From assembly GCA_029268615.1 (NCBI GenBank), contig JAQWNM010000001.1, positions 1 through 64,000 of the forward strand: 64,000 nt of DNA. The letters are read 5' to 3'. Below, one piece after another: positions 17,307-27,772 of the stretch (its first letter is position 1; each line of letters starts with the position of its first letter). This DNA comes from SAR86 cluster bacterium. Lineage in GTDB: Bacteria; Pseudomonadota; Gammaproteobacteria; Magnimaribacterales; Magnimaribacteraceae. Position numbers and translations under genes: made by a program. The notes below the pieces were generated by a model that was given only the letters and a program-made list of their open reading frames with translations, was not told the DNA's origin and ran no database searches.

Positions 17307-18506
17307 TTAAGTTTTATTTAGCTCTTTCTTTGCTTTATTAAAAGGCATCATTAAGGCTCCAATTAGATATCCTGGAGCTTTTACTAAATCAAGTAAAAGA
17401 CCTAATGAGCCGACCTGAATCCATCGAAAAGGAAAAAGGAATTCTTTATTGACATTATGTCTTAAAGGAAAATATACTCCACGATACAACAGAGAAGCTA
17501 ACAATATTGACCCCAAATATAATTTAGTGATGTGAGGCACATACCAAACAGAAGTTTCTATCCATCCAGCTATTAAGCCATTCCATTTAAAGATTATTAA
17601 GAATAAAAAGATAAAAAATAATAACTTAAATATATTTTGTGAAAAACTACCTAAAGATTTTTTAAGAAAGAATCTATCTAAGATTAAAACTAACAAGAAA
17701 AAAGTAACCAGTACTAAAAGATAAATCTTCGTTACATTAGGCATATAAAAGTAACTCTTTTCCCACCCTACGATTGAATTCCATTTGGGTATGATAATAG
17801 CTGACATGAGAAGTGTTAAACCAAGATAAATATCTTTAACGGTATGTTGAATATCTACTTTCGAGCCATGAAGTTGATATATAAAAAACTTTTTTAAGGT
17901 GGGTATTAATTTATTAGGTAGTGAGTTGTAAGTTAAGAATATTTCAACAGGAGTAATACATTTAAAGTTCAAAGACTTAAGTCTACTCCTCCATTCAATA
18001 TCTCCACCGGAACGCACCCCTGACATTATTTTACCTGACATTAAAAAATTTTCTTTAGTAATAAATGTTCCTGGAGCAGTCTCATGCCCAGATCTTCCAT
18101 AGGTTGAATCTCTAAGTAGATTCTGAAAAGAACTATCAGCTAAATACTTAGTTACTCCAAAAACTATATCTATATTTTTTGTTTCAATAATTTTTTTATA
18201 CTCACATAGCCAATTGCTTTTAGGTATTGTCTTAGTATCTAGAAAGGCTAACCATTTTCCTTTTGCTATGCTAGCCCCTAAATTACTTGCTTCATATGGG
18301 TATAACTTATCTTCATGCAGGTAAGTTATTACAAAAGGTACATTTAACTTATTTAAAGAATTTTTAATCTCATCATTATCACTGGAGTCTACAATCACTA
18401 ATTCTTCAGGAAGATATGACTGATTTCTTATTGCTCCTATGGTTGAATCTAAAAGTTCTAAATCGTTATATGTTGGAATAATTATGCTGATATTAAATTC
18501 ATTCAT
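17307..18506 (-). CDS. family 2 glycosyltransferase with C-terminal membrane helices
   Basis: 399 residues. The N-terminal GT-A fold starts with ISIIIPTYNDLELLDSTI and continues to the metal-binding region DSSDND and WLAFLDTKTIP. The C-terminal half has about four hydrophobic helices (about 225-345), so the enzyme is anchored in the inner membrane. It should add a sugar to the lipid-linked repeat unit; donor and acceptor cannot be read from the sequence. It sits 44 bases beyond the Wzx gene start. Confidence 0.87.
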   Translation of the reverse strand: MNEFNISIIIPTYNDLELLDSTIGAIRNQSYLPEELVIVDSSDNDEIKNSLNKLNVPFVITYLHEDKLYPYEASNLGASIAKGKWLAFLDTKTIPKSNWLCEYKKIIETKNIDIVFGVTKYLADSSFQNLLRDSTYGRSGHETAPGTFITKENFLMSGKIMSGVRSGGDIEWRSRLKSLNFKCITPVEIFLTYNSLPNKLIPTLKKFFIYQLHGSKVDIQHTVKDIYLGLTLLMSAIIIPKWNSIVGWEKSYFYMPNVTKIYLLVLVTFFLLVLILDRFFLKKSLGSFSQNIFKLLFFIFLFLIIFKWNGLIAGWIETSVWYVPHITKLYLGSILLASLLYRGVYFPLRHNVNKEFLFPFRWIQVGSLGLLLDLVKAPGYLIGALMMPFNKAKKELNKT

Positions 18507-18550
18507 TTTTACTTTATTCTTTATCTAAGAATATAAATTAATAGTTAGTG

Positions 18551-19855
18551 CTATTTATTAAAAATAATCTTATCTACAAATCTAATATAAAGCAGTAAAA
18601 GAAATATTTCACAAATTAAAGTTGAAAAAGCAGCTCCATAAATTGAAAAAAGAGGTATTAGTATAATATTAAGACTAATATTCAAAATAGCAGCTAATCC
18701 TAAAGCTATTACATTCTTCTTCATACCATTTTCAGTATGGAGAGGGGCGCCCATACTTGTAGATAAAAATTTAAAAGGTACAGCAAAGGATAAGATTAAA
18801 AGGATATTAATAGCCTCTTTATAAGCTTCTCCAAAGAAATAAGAAATTAAAGAAGGGGATAACAAAAATAAGAGACATCCAATCATAATTCCCAAAATTA
18901 ACATATACTTATTACCAGAATGATGAAAGACTTGGAATTTATCTTTATCTAAATTAATCCATCTATGAATTTTAGGCATGAGAAATTGCTGATATATAAC
19001 ACCGGGTAATATATAAATTGCCATCATAACTACAAAAGCAATATTAAAAATTCCTGCAGACTCTGGACTATCTAGATAATCTAAAAAAATAACACTTGTC
19101 TGAAAAAAAATCAGATAAAAAATTGCACTTAAACCGAAAGGCCAAGTATTTTTTAAAATATCTTTAAATTCAATTGAAGATTCTTTTTGATATTCAGAAA
19201 TATTTGATTCGGGTTTAAGTCCATAACCAATCAATTCAATCTTTCCTAGAAAAAAGGATCTTAGATAGAAACATCCTATTGCCACCAAGATAATAGATGA
19301 AAAAGAAAAGAGAATACCTACTTCATTTAACTCAAAAGAAATAGCGGATAGTAAAAGAAATAATATTAAAAGAAATCTAAGAATATGAGGCAAAGGTGTC
19401 CATAGAGCTAAAAGCTTATAACGTTGCTCTAATTGGAATCTACTGATAGTAAGATTAAATACTGCCTGAGCAAAAATTAAAGGGATCATAATGAGAAGTA
19501 AATAAGAAAAGTTTTTTTCATGCGGACCGAGTAAGGCCCATAGGGATATCAGGAAACAGACTATGAAAGAATTTACTAAAGTGAATCTAAAACTTTGATA
19601 GAGCCATGCAGTTCCTTTCCACCCTTCTTCTCCAAAGACTTTTAACAAAAACTGATGAACTCCAAAGGTAGATAAAGAAGATATTACGGTTAAGGTCGCG
19701 AATGCAGATGCAAAAATTCCATACTCATAAGGACCGAAATTACGTGCTAAAATTATCTGAGTTAAGAATCCAAGAAGAGCTCCTAATAATGCTCCTATCC
19801 AAAGAAATGAAACTTCATGCAAGTACTTTAATACTAATGGGAATCTCTTAAACAT
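18551..19855 (-). CDS. wzx: Wzx-type O-unit flippase (MOP superfamily)
   Basis: 434 residues with about twelve membrane helices in the polysaccharide-translocase pattern. Indicators are the N-terminal GALLGALLGFLTQIILARNFGPYEYGIFA segment, summarised here by its core LARNFGPYEYG, and the repeat-like LGLAAILNISLNIILIP helix near the C-terminus. It should flip undecaprenyl-linked repeat units across the inner membrane. Together with the Wzy-like and Wzz-like genes in the same operon it argues for Wzx/Wzy-dependent assembly. Confidence 0.87.
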   Translation of the reverse strand: MFKRFPLVLKYLHEVSFLWIGALLGALLGFLTQIILARNFGPYEYGIFASAFATLTVISSLSTFGVHQFLLKVFGEEGWKGTAWLYQSFRFTLVNSFIVCFLISLWALLGPHEKNFSYLLLIMIPLIFAQAVFNLTISRFQLEQRYKLLALWTPLPHILRFLLILFLLLSAISFELNEVGILFSFSSIILVAIGCFYLRSFFLGKIELIGYGLKPESNISEYQKESSIEFKDILKNTWPFGLSAIFYLIFFQTSVIFLDYLDSPESAGIFNIAFVVMMAIYILPGVIYQQFLMPKIHRWINLDKDKFQVFHHSGNKYMLILGIMIGCLLFLLSPSLISYFFGEAYKEAINILLILSFAVPFKFLSTSMGAPLHTENGMKKNVIALGLAAILNISLNIILIPLFSIYGAAFSTLICEIFLLLLYIRFVDKIIFNK

Positions 19856-19881
19856 CTAATGTATAGGAAAAAAAATAGCGA

Positions 19882-21864
19882 TTAGATCTTATTTTCATAC
19901 CATTGATTAAATTGGATAATTGACCACAATTTATGCTCATGATTGAACTGACCAGAGAAATGTTCATCTTTTAATTTCTGAATCATAGGAAAATTAAACA
20001 ATCCATGCTTATCAGAGGCTTCCTGAGATAGAGTATCATTTACCCAATCTTTTAATTCATTCCTCATCCAGATACTAATTGGTATCCCAAAACCTTGCTT
20101 AGGTCTCTCGAATAAGTCCTCAGGCATATGCTGTGCTAATATTTTTCTTAAGACCCACTTAGTTTTTCCATCGCGAATTTTAAACTTTAAGGGCAAAGAA
20201 TAAGCATACTCTATAAGTTCTTTAGATAAGAAAGGTGCTCTTGTTTCTAAACTGTAAAACATTGAGGATCTATCCACTTTGCATAAGATGTCATCAGGTA
20301 AATATGTTTCAAAATCTGCATGCATCATTGCTTCCTCAAATGATAAATTAGAATTCTTAGCAAATAAATCGTGATGCTTAAAATTTTCTGCGTCCTCAAA
20401 CTTCATTATTTTTGAAGAATTCGTCCATTCTGTTGTCATAGATTCATAAAACGAAGCTGGATTATTAATTGACCTTAATTTTGTTATCACTTTCTCTAAT
20501 CTTACTTCAGGTGACCCTGATAGATTTTTACCTACTGGTGTAATCGAGAAAAGAAGAGATAGAAACTTTTTAGGAAAGATATTTAATAAATCAAGACTTC
20601 CTCGCTGAACCAAAGAAGGGACATATTTAAGGTATTTCCAATATTTATTAGCTAATAAATATCTGTTATAGCCTCCGAAAATTTCATCACCAGCATCTCC
20701 ACTTAATGCAACTTTTACTTCCTTCCTCGCCAAACTAGAAACCAGCATAGTAGGGATCTGTGAAGAATCTGCAAAAGGTTCATTAAAAGCTTCCGGTAAA
20801 GACGGGATAATATCTAAAACATCTTGCTTACTGCATTGATAAGTAGTGTGATTACAACCTAGATAGCTAGCAACTTTTTCTGCAAATACTGACTCATCAT
20901 AGTCTAAGAAATCAAAACCTACAGTATATGTCTTAACTTCTTTGCCGCTTTTCTTCATCATGGCCACTACTAAACTAGAGTCAATGCCACCAGAAAGGAA
21001 TGCCCCAAGCGGGACATCTGAGATTAATTGATTTTTAACAGATCTTTCCAATAAATTGCTCGTATGATCTATAACCTCTGCATCTTTAATAGAATCCCCT
21101 TTCATCTTATTAAGATACAGCTCGTCTAAGGACCACCATTTTGAATAAGTTACACCTTTTGTAGATATTAATTCCTCAAAAGAAGAAAAAGCCTTTGATT
21201 CAAAAATATTTAAGTCTACTGTCAAACAAGATCCTGGAGGCAATTTGAAACTATGATTAAAAATAGTGTGAGGTGAAGGAATATAGTTCTTTTGGAGATA
21301 TTTCTCTACTGACCTTTTATTTATAGATTGATTAAAAGATGGAACGCTCTTTAGAGCAGATAATTCAGAAGCAAAACCAAAAAAATTCTTTTCTGTTGAT
21401 ATATATAACGGTTTCTCTCCAGATTTATCTCTAGTTAGAGTTAAATGTTGTTTTTTTCTATCATAAATAGCAAAAGAAAACATGCCTTCAATCTTTTTTA
21501 AGACGTTATCTATGCTATCGAACTCAAATAAATTTACTAAAGTTTCAGTATCGCAATTACCATGCCATTTTATATCAAAATTCTTATTAAGTTCTTTCCT
21601 TAAAGAATTATGATTATAAATTTCTCCGTTGTAGATAATAGAGAATCTTTCTCCTAAGGAATTCATTGGTTGATTTCCTGATTCATCTATTCCTAAGATA
21701 CTCAACCTCCTGTGCCCAAATTTTAGTACATAATCATCAAGAATTTCTTCAGTTATGCCTGAAGAATCCGGACCTCTCTTGAATAATAAATTTGTTGCAG
21801 TCTTAAACTCTTCTGAAGAAAAAGATAAGTTTTTGCGATGCAAACAGCCATTAATTCCACACAT
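19882..21864 (-). CDS. asnB: glutamine-hydrolysing asparagine synthase
   Basis: 660 residues. The N-terminal Ntn glutaminase begins MCGINGC, so Cys2 is the nucleophile after Met removal; RGPDSSG and YNGEIYNH follow. The synthetase domain has the PP-loop LSGGIDSSLV and ALSGDAGDEIFGGYNRY. AsnB paralogs are frequent in surface-polysaccharide loci, where some may amidate uronic acids instead of aspartate. With a TviB-like dehydrogenase in this locus, such sugar amidation is possible but unproven; plain asparagine synthesis is the alternative. Confidence 0.93.
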   Translation of the reverse strand: MCGINGCLHRKNLSFSSEEFKTATNLLFKRGPDSSGITEEILDDYVLKFGHRRLSILGIDESGNQPMNSLGERFSIIYNGEIYNHNSLRKELNKNFDIKWHGNCDTETLVNLFEFDSIDNVLKKIEGMFSFAIYDRKKQHLTLTRDKSGEKPLYISTEKNFFGFASELSALKSVPSFNQSINKRSVEKYLQKNYIPSPHTIFNHSFKLPPGSCLTVDLNIFESKAFSSFEELISTKGVTYSKWWSLDELYLNKMKGDSIKDAEVIDHTSNLLERSVKNQLISDVPLGAFLSGGIDSSLVVAMMKKSGKEVKTYTVGFDFLDYDESVFAEKVASYLGCNHTTYQCSKQDVLDIIPSLPEAFNEPFADSSQIPTMLVSSLARKEVKVALSGDAGDEIFGGYNRYLLANKYWKYLKYVPSLVQRGSLDLLNIFPKKFLSLLFSITPVGKNLSGSPEVRLEKVITKLRSINNPASFYESMTTEWTNSSKIMKFEDAENFKHHDLFAKNSNLSFEEAMMHADFETYLPDDILCKVDRSSMFYSLETRAPFLSKELIEYAYSLPLKFKIRDGKTKWVLRKILAQHMPEDLFERPKQGFGIPISIWMRNELKDWVNDTLSQEASDKHGLFNFPMIQKLKDEHFSGQFNHEHKLWSIIQFNQWYENKI

Positions 21865-21904
21865 TTTTTTAAACCTAAAGTTTTAAGTAAATAATTTTCA
21901 GAAA

Positions 21905-23311
21905 TTACTTTCTGTCATATTTATCATGATATCTAACTATATCGTCTTCTCCCAAATAAGAACCTAGCTGTATTTCTATAAACTCTAAATTACTATTGCC
22001 CGTATTTTTAATATAGTGTTTTGATTTCTTTTGTATTTTTACAGATTCTCCTTCCCTTAGATTAGATAGCTGATCATCTAAAAATAATTCTGCAGACCCC
22101 TTAAGAATAGTCCACACCTCTTCTCGATGGTCGTGAGATTGAAGTGATATAGCTTCTCCTATCGAAACAGATATCTTCTTTACTTTATAAAAACTAGTTT
22201 CTTCTAAAGTTTTATACCACCCCCAAGGTCTATAATTTGTATGATCAGATAGCTCTGAGATAGTGAACTTATTTTTTGCATGATTTTGAAAACCTTCTAA
22301 ATCTCCTAAATGATCTTTAGTGGAAATAAATAAGTTATCTTCATTCTCTATCAAAAGAATATTATCCAAGCCTTTTATGCTCACAAATTTATCTTGGGAC
22401 CACACTAAAGTATTTTTTGAATCTTCTACAAAAGAATCCTTCGAAAAAATATGATTATCTGAAACGTCTTTTCCTGTTTTTGTGATGAGCTGACTATATT
22501 CACTGAAGGAACCTATGTCAGTCCAATCTGAGTCAAAAGCAAAAAAATGATGATTTTCTATCTTCTCAAATAAAGCTTTATCTATTGAAATAGATTCAAT
22601 TTCTGAAAAAATTTTATAATCTAGCAAATCTGAATCTTTATCTAAAGCATTCTTGATGCCCTCACAAAGCTTTGGGCTTAACCGAACCATTTCATTATTA
22701 AGATACTTAAGGTTTGTTATAAAAATTCCAGTATTAACATAAGCATTTTTATCTAAAAAGATCTTTTCTATTTGCTTTTTATTAGGTTTTTCTAAAAATT
22801 TTGAGGTTCTAAATAGTGAATTATCTAATTCATGACCCAGCATGTAACCATAAATTTGTGAAGGATTTTTATCTAATTTAGCCATAGAAATAATTGGGAC
22901 TTTGAAGAAATCTTCGCTAAATAATTTTTTTAATTTTTGAATATGTTGATAATCATTAATAAAACAATCGGAAGGAAATATCATTAAATTAATATTTTTA
23001 CCAAGACGTCTTTCAATTAATTCTGAGGCAAACATTATCGAAGGCGCTGTATTCTTTTGTATTGGTTCAATAATTAATTCTAGATTACTGATATTCAATT
23101 CTAAAACTTCTTTTTTAACTTCTTGGAATGCATGATGAGAGGTTACTATATATATAAGATCAAAATTTAATTCACTTATCTTTTGAAGATGCCTTCCAAG
23201 AATAGACTGAGAATTATTTAAAGGTAGCAGATACTTAGGTTTTGATTCTGTGGATAAAGGCCAAAGCCTTGAACCTACACCGCCTGCTAGAACTATAGCG
23301 ACACTTTTCAT
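21905..23311 (-). CDS. manC: mannose-1-phosphate guanylyltransferase / mannose-6-phosphate isomerase
   Basis: 468 residues, the bifunctional type II family. The N-terminal nucleotidyltransferase carries VLAGGVGSRLWPLS followed by KPKYLLPL (about 8-29) and FLEKPNKKQ. The C-terminal cupin (about 350-465) has RPWGWYKTL, SLQSHDHREEVWTIL with metal-binding His/Glu residues and GESVKIQKKSKHYIKN. It makes GDP-mannose. No gmd or fcl gene is present in the window, so mannose itself, or a sugar finished elsewhere, is the likely end use. Confidence 0.93.
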   Translation of the reverse strand: MKSVAIVLAGGVGSRLWPLSTESKPKYLLPLNNSQSILGRHLQKISELNFDLIYIVTSHHAFQEVKKEVLELNISNLELIIEPIQKNTAPSIMFASELIERRLGKNINLMIFPSDCFINDYQHIQKLKKLFSEDFFKVPIISMAKLDKNPSQIYGYMLGHELDNSLFRTSKFLEKPNKKQIEKIFLDKNAYVNTGIFITNLKYLNNEMVRLSPKLCEGIKNALDKDSDLLDYKIFSEIESISIDKALFEKIENHHFFAFDSDWTDIGSFSEYSQLITKTGKDVSDNHIFSKDSFVEDSKNTLVWSQDKFVSIKGLDNILLIENEDNLFISTKDHLGDLEGFQNHAKNKFTISELSDHTNYRPWGWYKTLEETSFYKVKKISVSIGEAISLQSHDHREEVWTILKGSAELFLDDQLSNLREGESVKIQKKSKHYIKNTGNSNLEFIEIQLGSYLGEDDIVRYHDKYDRK

Positions 23312-23371
23312 TTCAATTTTAATTTTATATTAACTTTAAGAAAAAAATATAATGCGATAAAAACATAATTA

Positions 23372-24520
23372 TCAATCCTTATAAAGATTTAAAAATTTAT
23401 TATGAATTATATCTTCCGAAAAATTATTCAAAACATATTGACGAGATTTTTTGCCCATCAAATTAACTTGATCTTGATTATTTATAAAAAAATTCATTTT
23501 CTCTACCAAGCCTTGATGATTATGGGATTCCACTAGGAAACCATTTTCTCCTTCTATTACACAATCCCTGCATCCATTCACGTCAGTCAATATAAGAGGT
23601 AAAGAACATGCGGCTGCTTCCAAAGCAACTTGAGGCAAACCTTCCCTATAAGATGGCAAAACAAAGACACTTGCCTTCTGAAATACATCTGACATCAACT
23701 TATGGTTAACCTTACCTAGACATGTTAAAGCATTGTTTGATTTTAAATGCTCTAAGTCTTTTGAGCTCAAACTTTTTGGATTGCTAGGATCTATTCCACC
23801 TACTACTAAAAAATTGGCTCTTTCTGGTCCAATTTTCTCTGCAGCCGTAACATATTCATTAATACCTTTGTCGATTAAAAGTCTGCTGGAAAATAAAAAA
23901 GTAATTTTTTTTGGATATTCATCTTTTCTTAAGAATTTAGAAGTATTTATTCCATTTCCTTGAATAACTTTAATCTTATTTTTTTTGACAATGGACTCAT
24001 TGATAAATAAATCTTTGTCGTCTAAATTTTGAAAGATTATCCTGACATTTTTTTTATAAAAAATTATTTTATACAGATAAATTATAATTTTTTGTAAAAT
24101 GTATGCTTTTAAAGACTTATCTATAAAAACATAACCCATACCGCTAATCGTACAATATACTTTTTCTATTTTTAGAAAAAAAGAAACAATGCCACCAAAA
24201 ATAATTGGCTTAGGGGAAATTAAGCTTAACTTTCTTGGTTTCAAATTTTTAATGATATAGAAAAGTTTAAATAAACTTAAAATATTTGAAAATATATTTA
24301 TTGAAGACCTTTTATCTCTAAAATCTACAAGGTTTATTGATGAACTCTCTATTTTTTTAATTTCTTCCAATGAACAGTCAACTAAATTTGTAGCAACAGA
24401 AATCTTTAAGCCATTTTCACTTAAATGCTTAATTAAATTTAATCTATGACTCTCTAAAAACCTAAAGTCATTGACTACAAATAATATGTCAGGCTTCAAG
24501 TTCTTTTCTTGAATATTCAT
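23372..24520 (-). CDS. family 4 glycosyltransferase
   Basis: 382 residues, GT-B fold. The N-terminal half binds the acceptor; the C-terminal half has FSSRLLIDKGINEYV, the sugar-nucleotide region PSYREGLPQVALEAAACSLP with the E-x7-E type signature, and ILTDVNGCRDCV. It transfers a hexose or similar sugar in repeat-unit synthesis; specificity is unknown. Its ATG lies 32 bases inside the 3' end of the Wzy-like gene, so translation is coupled. Confidence 0.9.
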   Translation of the reverse strand: MNIQEKNLKPDILFVVNDFRFLESHRLNLIKHLSENGLKISVATNLVDCSLEEIKKIESSSINLVDFRDKRSSINIFSNILSLFKLFYIIKNLKPRKLSLISPKPIIFGGIVSFFLKIEKVYCTISGMGYVFIDKSLKAYILQKIIIYLYKIIFYKKNVRIIFQNLDDKDLFINESIVKKNKIKVIQGNGINTSKFLRKDEYPKKITFLFSSRLLIDKGINEYVTAAEKIGPERANFLVVGGIDPSNPKSLSSKDLEHLKSNNALTCLGKVNHKLMSDVFQKASVFVLPSYREGLPQVALEAAACSLPLILTDVNGCRDCVIEGENGFLVESHNHQGLVEKMNFFINNQDQVNLMGKKSRQYVLNNFSEDIIHNKFLNLYKD

Positions 24521-25679
24521 TCCTTTTTGATGCGTAATAGAAGGCTATTAAAAAAGGCCATAATATTTCAAACCTATAACGACTAAGAGTTCCTATATTA
24601 AAAGCTGTTATTGCCAATAAAGAGAAGGTCACAAAAAATCCAGTGAGCACTATCCAAAAATTATTTTGCAAGTAAACCTTTCTGCTAAATATAAAAAATG
24701 CTAAAGCTATAGATAATATCAATGACTCAACAAATATTAAAAGCTTAAAAATTCCAGATATTTCCCAAGGCAAAGGTCTCAACATAAACTCTGGAAGAGA
24801 TATAATTGACAGCCATATTAATTCTAAACCACTAGATATCTTTAACTCATTTGGATCTACATCTTTACAGGCAAGATATCCTCCATAACAGTCCTCAATA
24901 GCAAAAGCTAAACGATAAATATTTAAATACTCGGCATAGACATCAAAGAAAATAACTACTCCAAAGACGCCCACAATAGTGCTCAATAAATATCTTTTAA
25001 AAGATAAATCTGCTCTGACTAAAAACATCAATAACCAAGCTATTATTAAACCTGGTGCAAATTGAAGTTTAATAACGCTAACAAATACAAGAAAAATTAA
25101 AGAAAGGATTATTTTTCTTTCTAACAAAGATACTAGTGCCACAGTCGCACATGAAATTATTAAACAATCCCTTAACCCCACTGAAGAATAAAGGATAAAA
25201 CTAGGAACTAAGAAAAAATATATTAATTTTTTTGGATCTATTCTTCTACTTAGATATACAAAAAGGAGTAAAGCTATCAGCTTATTTATAAAAGCTATAG
25301 AGGTAACAGACAAGTAAGAAAACATAGGAATTGAAGACAGAGCTAAAGATGCAATTCTTACCTTATATGCAATTATAGAACTAAGATTTGTTACTTCTAA
25401 ACCATCAAGAATACCAAAACCTAAGGAAATAGATTTATTAATTTCTTCCAAATAACTGGCCTGATCCCCCATATATGCGGGTTGAAAAATTATATAATTT
25501 ATGAAAAGAGGAGTGGATAAATAAAATAACCAAAAAACAAATAACTGCCTATCAAGAAAGTTAAAATGAGTTAGCATCATTAAAATCAAAACTACAAAAA
25601 TATAGTTAGTGATCTCTGATAGGATATAAACAGAATTAAAATCTGTTAATAAAAACCCTACTGTTTCTAGACTAAACAA
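24489..25679 (-). CDS. Wzy/EpsG-like polysaccharide polymerase candidate
   Basis: 396 residues and about ten to twelve membrane helices with few conserved soluble motifs, as expected for Wzy polymerases. A long periplasmic-type loop near residues 245-290 includes a Cys-containing stretch (AIEDCYGGYLACKD). It resembles the EpsG branch in its early YMGDQASYLEEI loop. The frame starts at TTG (25677-25679) with a weak ribosome site, and the next Met lies over 30 residues in. Context between a Wzz-like protein and a glycosyltransferase supports polymerase; the sequence alone does not prove it. Confidence 0.72.
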   Translation of the reverse strand: MFSLETVGFLLTDFNSVYILSEITNYIFVVLILMMLTHFNFLDRQLFVFWLFYLSTPLFINYIIFQPAYMGDQASYLEEINKSISLGFGILDGLEVTNLSSIIAYKVRIASLALSSIPMFSYLSVTSIAFINKLIALLLFVYLSRRIDPKKLIYFFLVPSFILYSSVGLRDCLIISCATVALVSLLERKIILSLIFLVFVSVIKLQFAPGLIIAWLLMFLVRADLSFKRYLLSTIVGVFGVVIFFDVYAEYLNIYRLAFAIEDCYGGYLACKDVDPNELKISSGLELIWLSIISLPEFMLRPLPWEISGIFKLLIFVESLILSIALAFFIFSRKVYLQNNFWIVLTGFFVTFSLLAITAFNIGTLSRYRFEILWPFLIAFYYASKRNEYSRKELEA

Positions 25680-25696
25680 TCTTTAAAGAATGCAGT

Positions 25697-26605
25697 TTAA
25701 GAAGAATCTTTATGGAGGAGACTCCTTATATAAAGGAAAATTATAGATATAACAAAACCCAAGAAACTAAATGCGTAATAAATAAACTGCAAGTTAGGCG
25801 AAACAAAAGTAGGGGAACTCTGAGGAGGTTCAACTATTCTCATAGAATAAGGTAAATCAGAGGAAGCCAATGCTATCTCTAAGTATTGTTTTTTCATAGA
25901 ATCAATAAGAGAACGCCTAACTTCAACCTCATTTACTGTCTCAAGTTTGCTCTTTATAAAATTGATCTGACTTTCTGCATAGATAATTCTTTCATCCTTT
26001 AATGTCTGATCTGCGGCCATAAGTAAATCAACTATAACTTTTTTAGCCAATTCTGGATTACTTGTAAGCGAATAAACTAGAGCTTTACGAGTTTTTCCTC
26101 TAGGTATCTTCAGCATTATATAACCATCTAAAGTACCTTTTAAATCTGTTGGGGTAAGTTCTTCATTCAAAATACTTAAGTCATACCCAAGGACCCATGA
26201 ACTAAAAATATCCGAAAAAGTAGGTTCGCCAATTAAAAATTTATCCTTCTCTGGATCATAATTATCTCCAAAGAAGATTTTATCGTAACCTGCCTCCCAA
26301 AGTATCTTAGCTGTAGGATATGTAAATATTACATCAAAAAGAGGGTCAAGACCCTGAGGATTAGAAGACCCTGTAAGGGTTTTTACCATTTGTCCAACTC
26401 CTACAGGGCTAGCATTGGTATTAGTTAACTCATTGGGGGCTATCACAGCTGTAACCTGAAATCTGGGAGTTAGAGTAGTGGAGTAAATTATTCCTAAAAG
26501 TAATCCAACTAAAGTAGATGCTAAAATAAACTTGTAGGATTTAAGTGCTAACTTGATTGGATCTGATATTAATTTTATTAAATTTGAATTTTCAAGAATA
26601 TTCAT
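25697..26605 (-). CDS. Wzz-like chain-length determinant
   Basis: 302 residues with the Wzz layout: an N-terminal membrane helix (about 27-47, FILASTLVGLLLGIIYS core), the TPRFQVTAVIAPNE region at the start of the periplasmic domain, a helical middle with LKDERIIYAESQINFIKSKLE, and a C-terminal helix (about 276-296) preceded by the Pro-rich VEPPQSSPTFVSPN. Wzz proteins set polymer length together with Wzy, encoded next. No kinase domain is present, so this is not a tyrosine autokinase. Confidence 0.88.
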   Translation of the reverse strand: MNILENSNLIKLISDPIKLALKSYKFILASTLVGLLLGIIYSTTLTPRFQVTAVIAPNELTNTNASPVGVGQMVKTLTGSSNPQGLDPLFDVIFTYPTAKILWEAGYDKIFFGDNYDPEKDKFLIGEPTFSDIFSSWVLGYDLSILNEELTPTDLKGTLDGYIMLKIPRGKTRKALVYSLTSNPELAKKVIVDLLMAADQTLKDERIIYAESQINFIKSKLETVNEVEVRRSLIDSMKKQYLEIALASSDLPYSMRIVEPPQSSPTFVSPNLQFIYYAFSFLGFVISIIFLYIRSLLHKDSS

Positions 26606-26657
26606 GATTTTGTTTTTATGATTAAAAATTTAAGTTTATAAATATTTTAGTTACACA

Positions 26658-27704
26658 CTAAAATCTATCAATAGCTTCTTTATATTCCGACCATTGCCCC
26701 ACATCTGTCCAATCCTGCTCTCCTATAGGATAAACTCCAATTTTTTTATCCATATTTCGTGACATTTCGAGCAACTCAGGAAAATCAAAAAAAGAATCTT
26801 TAGGGATTAAGTCTATCATATCTGGATTTATCACATACAAACCAGTGTTCACTAAGAAATCGAATACAGGTTTTTCATCAATTGAACTAAGAGACCCTTC
26901 AGAGTTTAGTTTACAAGTCCCATAAGGAATTACATATTCTTTGGCTGAAGCAACTAAAGTAATATCATATTGATTCTTTATATGAAAAGAATATAGATCA
27001 TTATAATCAGCCTTGATTATAATATCGCAGTTGGTCATAAAAAAAGGAATGTCTATTCTTGAAGGCAATAAACTTAAACTTCCTGCTGTACCTAAGGGTT
27101 TATCTTCTTCTATGAAAGAGACATTATAATTAGGATTAAGCTCTTGAAAAAAAGCTTTTAAGATTTTACTTTTATAATTTACGCTCATATAAAATTCGTC
27201 AATTCCTATATTCGTAAATTCGGTAATTATATGCTCAATTATTGTCTTATTATTAACAGGCAGAAGTGGCTTAGGAAGAACATCTGTAAAAGGTTCCAAA
27301 CGCGTACCCTTTCCACCAGCCATAATAACTACAGGGACTTTTAATTCCTTGTTAGGTGTTTGTTTATCCTCAAATATATCAGCCCATAACAAAACTTTGA
27401 CAACTTTTGACTCACTATCTACTATTGGTATCAGATCATATCTATTAGTAATAAATATATCTTTTGCCCTTTCAGGATTGAAAGCTCCATCTTGTAAATA
27501 AGTTGAATTAGGATTGTAATATTTATTAATAGAAGAATTTAAGTCCTCCTCTTTGATAATAGCTTTTCTAACATCTCCATCTGACAGAGTCCCCAAAAGA
27601 AAATTATTATTATCAACAACGACTAAACATTTCTGGCCTGCTTTATGTATTCTTTTTAAAGATTCTTTTATGGAGGCATCAGGATTTATAAGAAATTGTT
27701 TCAT
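26658..27704 (-). CDS. CBS-domain sugar-1-phosphate nucleotidyltransferase (PtmE-like)
   Basis: 348 residues. Two CBS motifs fill the first 115 residues (GTLSDGDVRKAI is in the first). The nucleotidyltransferase domain starts with VVIMAGGKGTRLEPFTD and LPKPLLPVNNK (about 125-152), then FMTNCDIIIKADY. This fusion is known from enzymes such as Campylobacter PtmE, which makes GDP-glucosamine, and catalytic domains of this type also make GDP-heptose (HddC). With a SIS isomerase 68 bases upstream, a GDP-sugar is plausible. Substrate not established. Confidence 0.87.
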   Translation of the reverse strand: MKQFLINPDASIKESLKRIHKAGQKCLVVVDNNNFLLGTLSDGDVRKAIIKEEDLNSSINKYYNPNSTYLQDGAFNPERAKDIFITNRYDLIPIVDSESKVVKVLLWADIFEDKQTPNKELKVPVVIMAGGKGTRLEPFTDVLPKPLLPVNNKTIIEHIITEFTNIGIDEFYMSVNYKSKILKAFFQELNPNYNVSFIEEDKPLGTAGSLSLLPSRIDIPFFMTNCDIIIKADYNDLYSFHIKNQYDITLVASAKEYVIPYGTCKLNSEGSLSSIDEKPVFDFLVNTGLYVINPDMIDLIPKDSFFDFPELLEMSRNMDKKIGVYPIGEQDWTDVGQWSEYKEAIDRF

Positions 27705-27772
27705 GATTATTAAAAGTTACTTAAATAAGAATTTATTTATTACCCCGTTCCTTATAAATAAATTTTTTATAC